A stretch of DNA of 64,000 bases. Source: Pleomorphomonas sp. T1.2MG-36 (GTDB taxonomy: Bacteria; Pseudomonadota; Alphaproteobacteria; Rhizobiales; Pleomorphomonadaceae). The DNA lies in the NCBI RefSeq assembly GCF_950100655.1, contig NZ_CATNLY010000051.1, positions 62,001-126,000 on the forward strand. The letters run 5' to 3'. Position numbers and translations under genes: made by a program. Positions within the stretch are counted from its first letter, which is position 1, and the number at the start of each line of letters is the position of its first letter. Below the pieces are notes generated by a model. It saw only the letters and a program-made list of their open reading frames with translations, ran no database searches and was not told the DNA's origin. Of the stretch, positions 62,102-64,000 are shown in pieces.

Positions 62102-63010
62102 TCAGGGCAGGACGCCGGCGGCCTTGAGGATGGCGGCGAGCTTCTGGGTTTTTTCCGCCGACAGCGGCTGGACCGGCGCCATCACCTCGGTGGAGATGTC
62201 GAGGCCGGTGAGGCGGATCGCCTGCTTGATGACGCCGAAGAACGGGCTTTCGAGGTCATAGACCTGCGACAGGCGCGCGAGGCGGCGCTGCAGGGCGAAC
62301 ATGGTCTCGTAGTCCTTGGCGACGAAGGCCTTGTAGATGCCGCAGGTGACGGAGGCCGCGAAGTTGGACGTGGCGGGGATGGCGCCGTTGGCGCCGAGGA
62401 TCAGCGCGTCCATCATGTATTCGTCGAAGCCGGCGAAGATCACGAAGTCGGGGCGAACAGGGCGCACCACGTTGATCAGCTCGCGCAGGTGGCTGCCGTT
62501 GTCGACCGTGTCCTTGATGCCGATGATGTTGGGCACGTCCTTGGCGAGGCGGGTGATCAGCTCGATGTCGAGGTTCTGCTTGGTCAGGGCCGGGAAGTTG
62601 TAGAGCAGCACCGGCGTCTTCACCGCTTCGGCGACGGTGCGGAAGTGGTTGTAGATGTAATCGCGGGCGAGCAGGGCATAGTAGGGGTTGACCACCAGGA
62701 GGCCGTCGACGCCGAGCTTGTCGGCATGGCGGCCGTATTCGATGGCTTCCGCTGTGCTGGGGCTGGAAATGCCGATCAGCACCGGCACGCGACCGGCCGT
62801 GTGGGCCACGACGAACTCCGCCACTTCGAACCGCAGTTCCTTGGGCATGTGGCTGAACTCGCCGCCGCTGCCGAGGAACAGCATGCCGTTGACGCCATCG
62901 GCGACCAGCTTGTCGATCAGCTTGGCCATTCCCGCCCTGTCGAGCCGCCCCTCTCCGTCGACGATCGTCGGTACCGGCGGAAAGACGCCCCGAAACTTCT
63001 CCAAATTCAT
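62102..63010 (-). CDS. DapA-family 2-keto-3-deoxy sugar-acid aldolase (YagE-like)
   Basis: A 302-residue class I aldolase. FRGVFPPVPTIV, GVNGMLFLGSGGEFSHM, NPYYALLARDYIYNHF, the Tyr of LLYNFPALT and the Schiff-base Lys of GIKDTVDNG align well with E. coli YagE (302 residues), which splits 2-keto-3-deoxygluconate to pyruvate and glyceraldehyde and also acts in xylonate use. NFPALT, not NVPART, excludes a true DapA. The ATG at 63010 is used; 22 upstream residues overlap the operator. It is first in the operon. Confidence 0.9.
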   Translation of the reverse strand: MNLEKFRGVFPPVPTIVDGEGRLDRAGMAKLIDKLVADGVNGMLFLGSGGEFSHMPKELRFEVAEFVVAHTAGRVPVLIGISSPSTAEAIEYGRHADKLGVDGLLVVNPYYALLARDYIYNHFRTVAEAVKTPVLLYNFPALTKQNLDIELITRLAKDVPNIIGIKDTVDNGSHLRELINVVRPVRPDFVIFAGFDEYMMDALILGANGAIPATSNFAASVTCGIYKAFVAKDYETMFALQRRLARLSQVYDLESPFFGVIKQAIRLTGLDISTEVMAPVQPLSAEKTQKLAAILKAAGVLP

Positions 63011-63030
63011 CTTCGGCTCCGTGTTCCGTA

Positions 63031-63050
63031 TATAGAACTTAAGTTCTGTA
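63031..63050. promoter_or_regulatory. Palindromic operator of the sugar-acid operon
   Basis: TATAGAACTTAAGTTCTGTA, a near-perfect 20-bp dyad 20 bases before the aldolase start. Likely bound by the IclR protein encoded at 57 kb; no similar site was seen before the iclR gene. Confidence 0.65.
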
Positions 63051-63198
63051 TAACGATCATACACGGGGCCATCCAACCATCAACCTGCGGGGCTTGCGGA
63101 TGGTGATTGGACGTATGTCGCCAATGCGCGCCCTCGATGAAGGCGCGCTCCGGCCGTGCGTTCGGCCGGTTGTGGGGGTGGGGAGTGGAGGCGAGGAG

Positions 63199-63885
63199 CT
63201 AGAGCAGGCTGGCGCCGACGTTGATCGCCAGGGCGAGGACGGCGGTGTTGAAGAAGAAGGCCAGTACCGAGTGGGCGAGCGCCACGCGGCGGATGCGTGG
63301 CGAGGCGATGGCGATGTCGGCCGTCTGTGACGCGACGCCGATGGTGAAGGCGAAATAGGCGAAGTCCCAGTAATCGGGCTCTTCGATGCGGTCGGGGAAG
63401 ATCAGCCCCGGCTTATCTCTGAGATACCCTTCGCGCAAATAATAGTCGTGGGCATAGTGCTGCGCCATGATGGTATGGACGAACAGCCAGCTCATCAGGA
63501 TGGTGACGGCGGCGATTCCCGCGCGCCACAGGCGGAAGGGGTCCCCGGCGCCGGCCTGCAGAAGCTCGGCGCCGATGGCGGCGAGGCTCGACAGCGTCGC
63601 GGCCATCGCCAGCAGGATGATCGTCCACTCGCCCTCGTCGTGGCGGGCGGCGCGCTGCCGCAACTCGTGAACGTCCGAGCGGCTCATCATCGTCCAGGTG
63701 GTGGCAAGATAGAGTGCGACGCCGGTATTCCAGCCAACCAGCAGGCGGCTCTGCACCTCGAAGGACGCGGGCGACAGGAGGCCGGCGCCGACGCCGACGA
63801 CGATGCCGGCGATGAGGCGCGGCCGGATGGTGAATGCATGCAGGCTGCGATGCAGAACGGAGCGGCGGGATGGGGCGGCGGTCAT
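63199..63885 (-). CDS. DUF1345 membrane protein
   Basis: A 228-residue inner-membrane protein of the DUF1345 family with about five helices. The family motifs TTWTMMSRSDVHELRQRAARHDEGEW and PDYWDFAYFAFTIGVASQTADIAI are present. The function is unknown. It is monocistronic, with no visible link to the sugar-acid operon. Confidence 0.88.
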   Translation of the reverse strand: MTAAPSRRSVLHRSLHAFTIRPRLIAGIVVGVGAGLLSPASFEVQSRLLVGWNTGVALYLATTWTMMSRSDVHELRQRAARHDEGEWTIILLAMAATLSSLAAIGAELLQAGAGDPFRLWRAGIAAVTILMSWLFVHTIMAQHYAHDYYLREGYLRDKPGLIFPDRIEEPDYWDFAYFAFTIGVASQTADIAIASPRIRRVALAHSVLAFFFNTAVLALAINVGASLL

Positions 63886-64000
63886 GGAGCCTCACGGGGG
63901 CAATCTGTCACCGGCAGCTTGATCCGGGATTCGGCGCGACGCAATCGCGACCTGCTGCCCTGGGGCTCGTCGTTTGTCGCCGTTCCGTGAACAGTGTGTT

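Overview
This 64-kb window reads as chromosome of a GC-rich (about 65-68 %) alphaproteobacterium of the order Hyphomicrobiales (Rhizobiales). The evidence is the cell-cycle regulator CtrA next to fliI-fliJ, ChpT beside a chemotaxis operon, EipA (DUF1134), DUF2336, an alphaproteobacterial-type Zur box, the lgt-midA-pgeF-lipoprotein-prs gene order, and dispersed rhizobial-type intergenic palindromes. The genus cannot be fixed from sequence alone; a Pleomorphomonas-like lineage is only a guess. Most genes are ordinary core genes; no rRNA, tRNA, CRISPR or prophage was seen, and there is one insertion sequence.

Layout. 0-9.9 kb: a YmdB-type phosphoesterase, yebC, a GFA protein, an old-yellow enzyme, ruvC-ruvA (no ruvB after them), two stand-alone enzymes, a secreted beta-rich protein, and a TetR-DMT exporter pair. 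9.9-16.6 kb (minus strand): chpT followed by cheA-cheW-cheY-cheB-cheR; CheA carries two CheW-like domains and a receiver. 16.8-23.3 kb: a YHS protein, eipA, a membrane coiled-coil protein, a Zur-boxed zinc ABC operon that starts with a 56-residue membrane protein, MarR, and a CNNM/CorC membrane protein. 23.5-26.9 kb: a more AT-rich patch with a hydratase-like protein whose metal ligands look lost, a divergent dapA, and small ORFs. 27-34.6 kb: a lytic transglycosylase and a DUF2336 protein (both behind candidate CtrA boxes), an unusual pyruvate kinase, a lone Hpt protein, nadK, cutA and a methyltransferase. 34.6-39.5 kb: an SDR without its catalytic Lys, an ArsR-SRPBCC pair with two perfect operators, ctrA, and fliI-fliJ. 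40-51.6 kb: ychF, pth, rplY, a cellobiose 2-epimerase-like gene, an IS630 element inside a palindromic repeat, then prs, a lipoprotein, pgeF, a nucleotidyltransferase, midA and lgt. 51.8-53.6 kb: a TetR gene and a Cfr/RlmN-like radical-SAM gene with matching operators, placed between lgt and ubiK. 53.7-64 kb: ubiK, ybjN-like, uvrC, IclR, a lipoprotein, a sugar-acid catabolic cluster (dehydratase, MFS transporter, aldolase) and a DUF1345 protein.

How the parts fit. CtrA, ChpT, Che, FliI/FliJ, the transglycosylase and DUF2336 suggest a cell-cycle/motility theme. The ctrA-fliI gap holds six GANTC (CcrM) sites in about 250 bp. The IclR gene and the dehydratase-transporter-aldolase genes resemble the E. 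coli XynR-YagEFG D-xylonate arrangement. The most interesting accessory locus is the TetR-controlled Cfr/RlmN-like methyltransferase, which looks like an inducible ribosome-modification cassette inserted into a conserved core neighbourhood.
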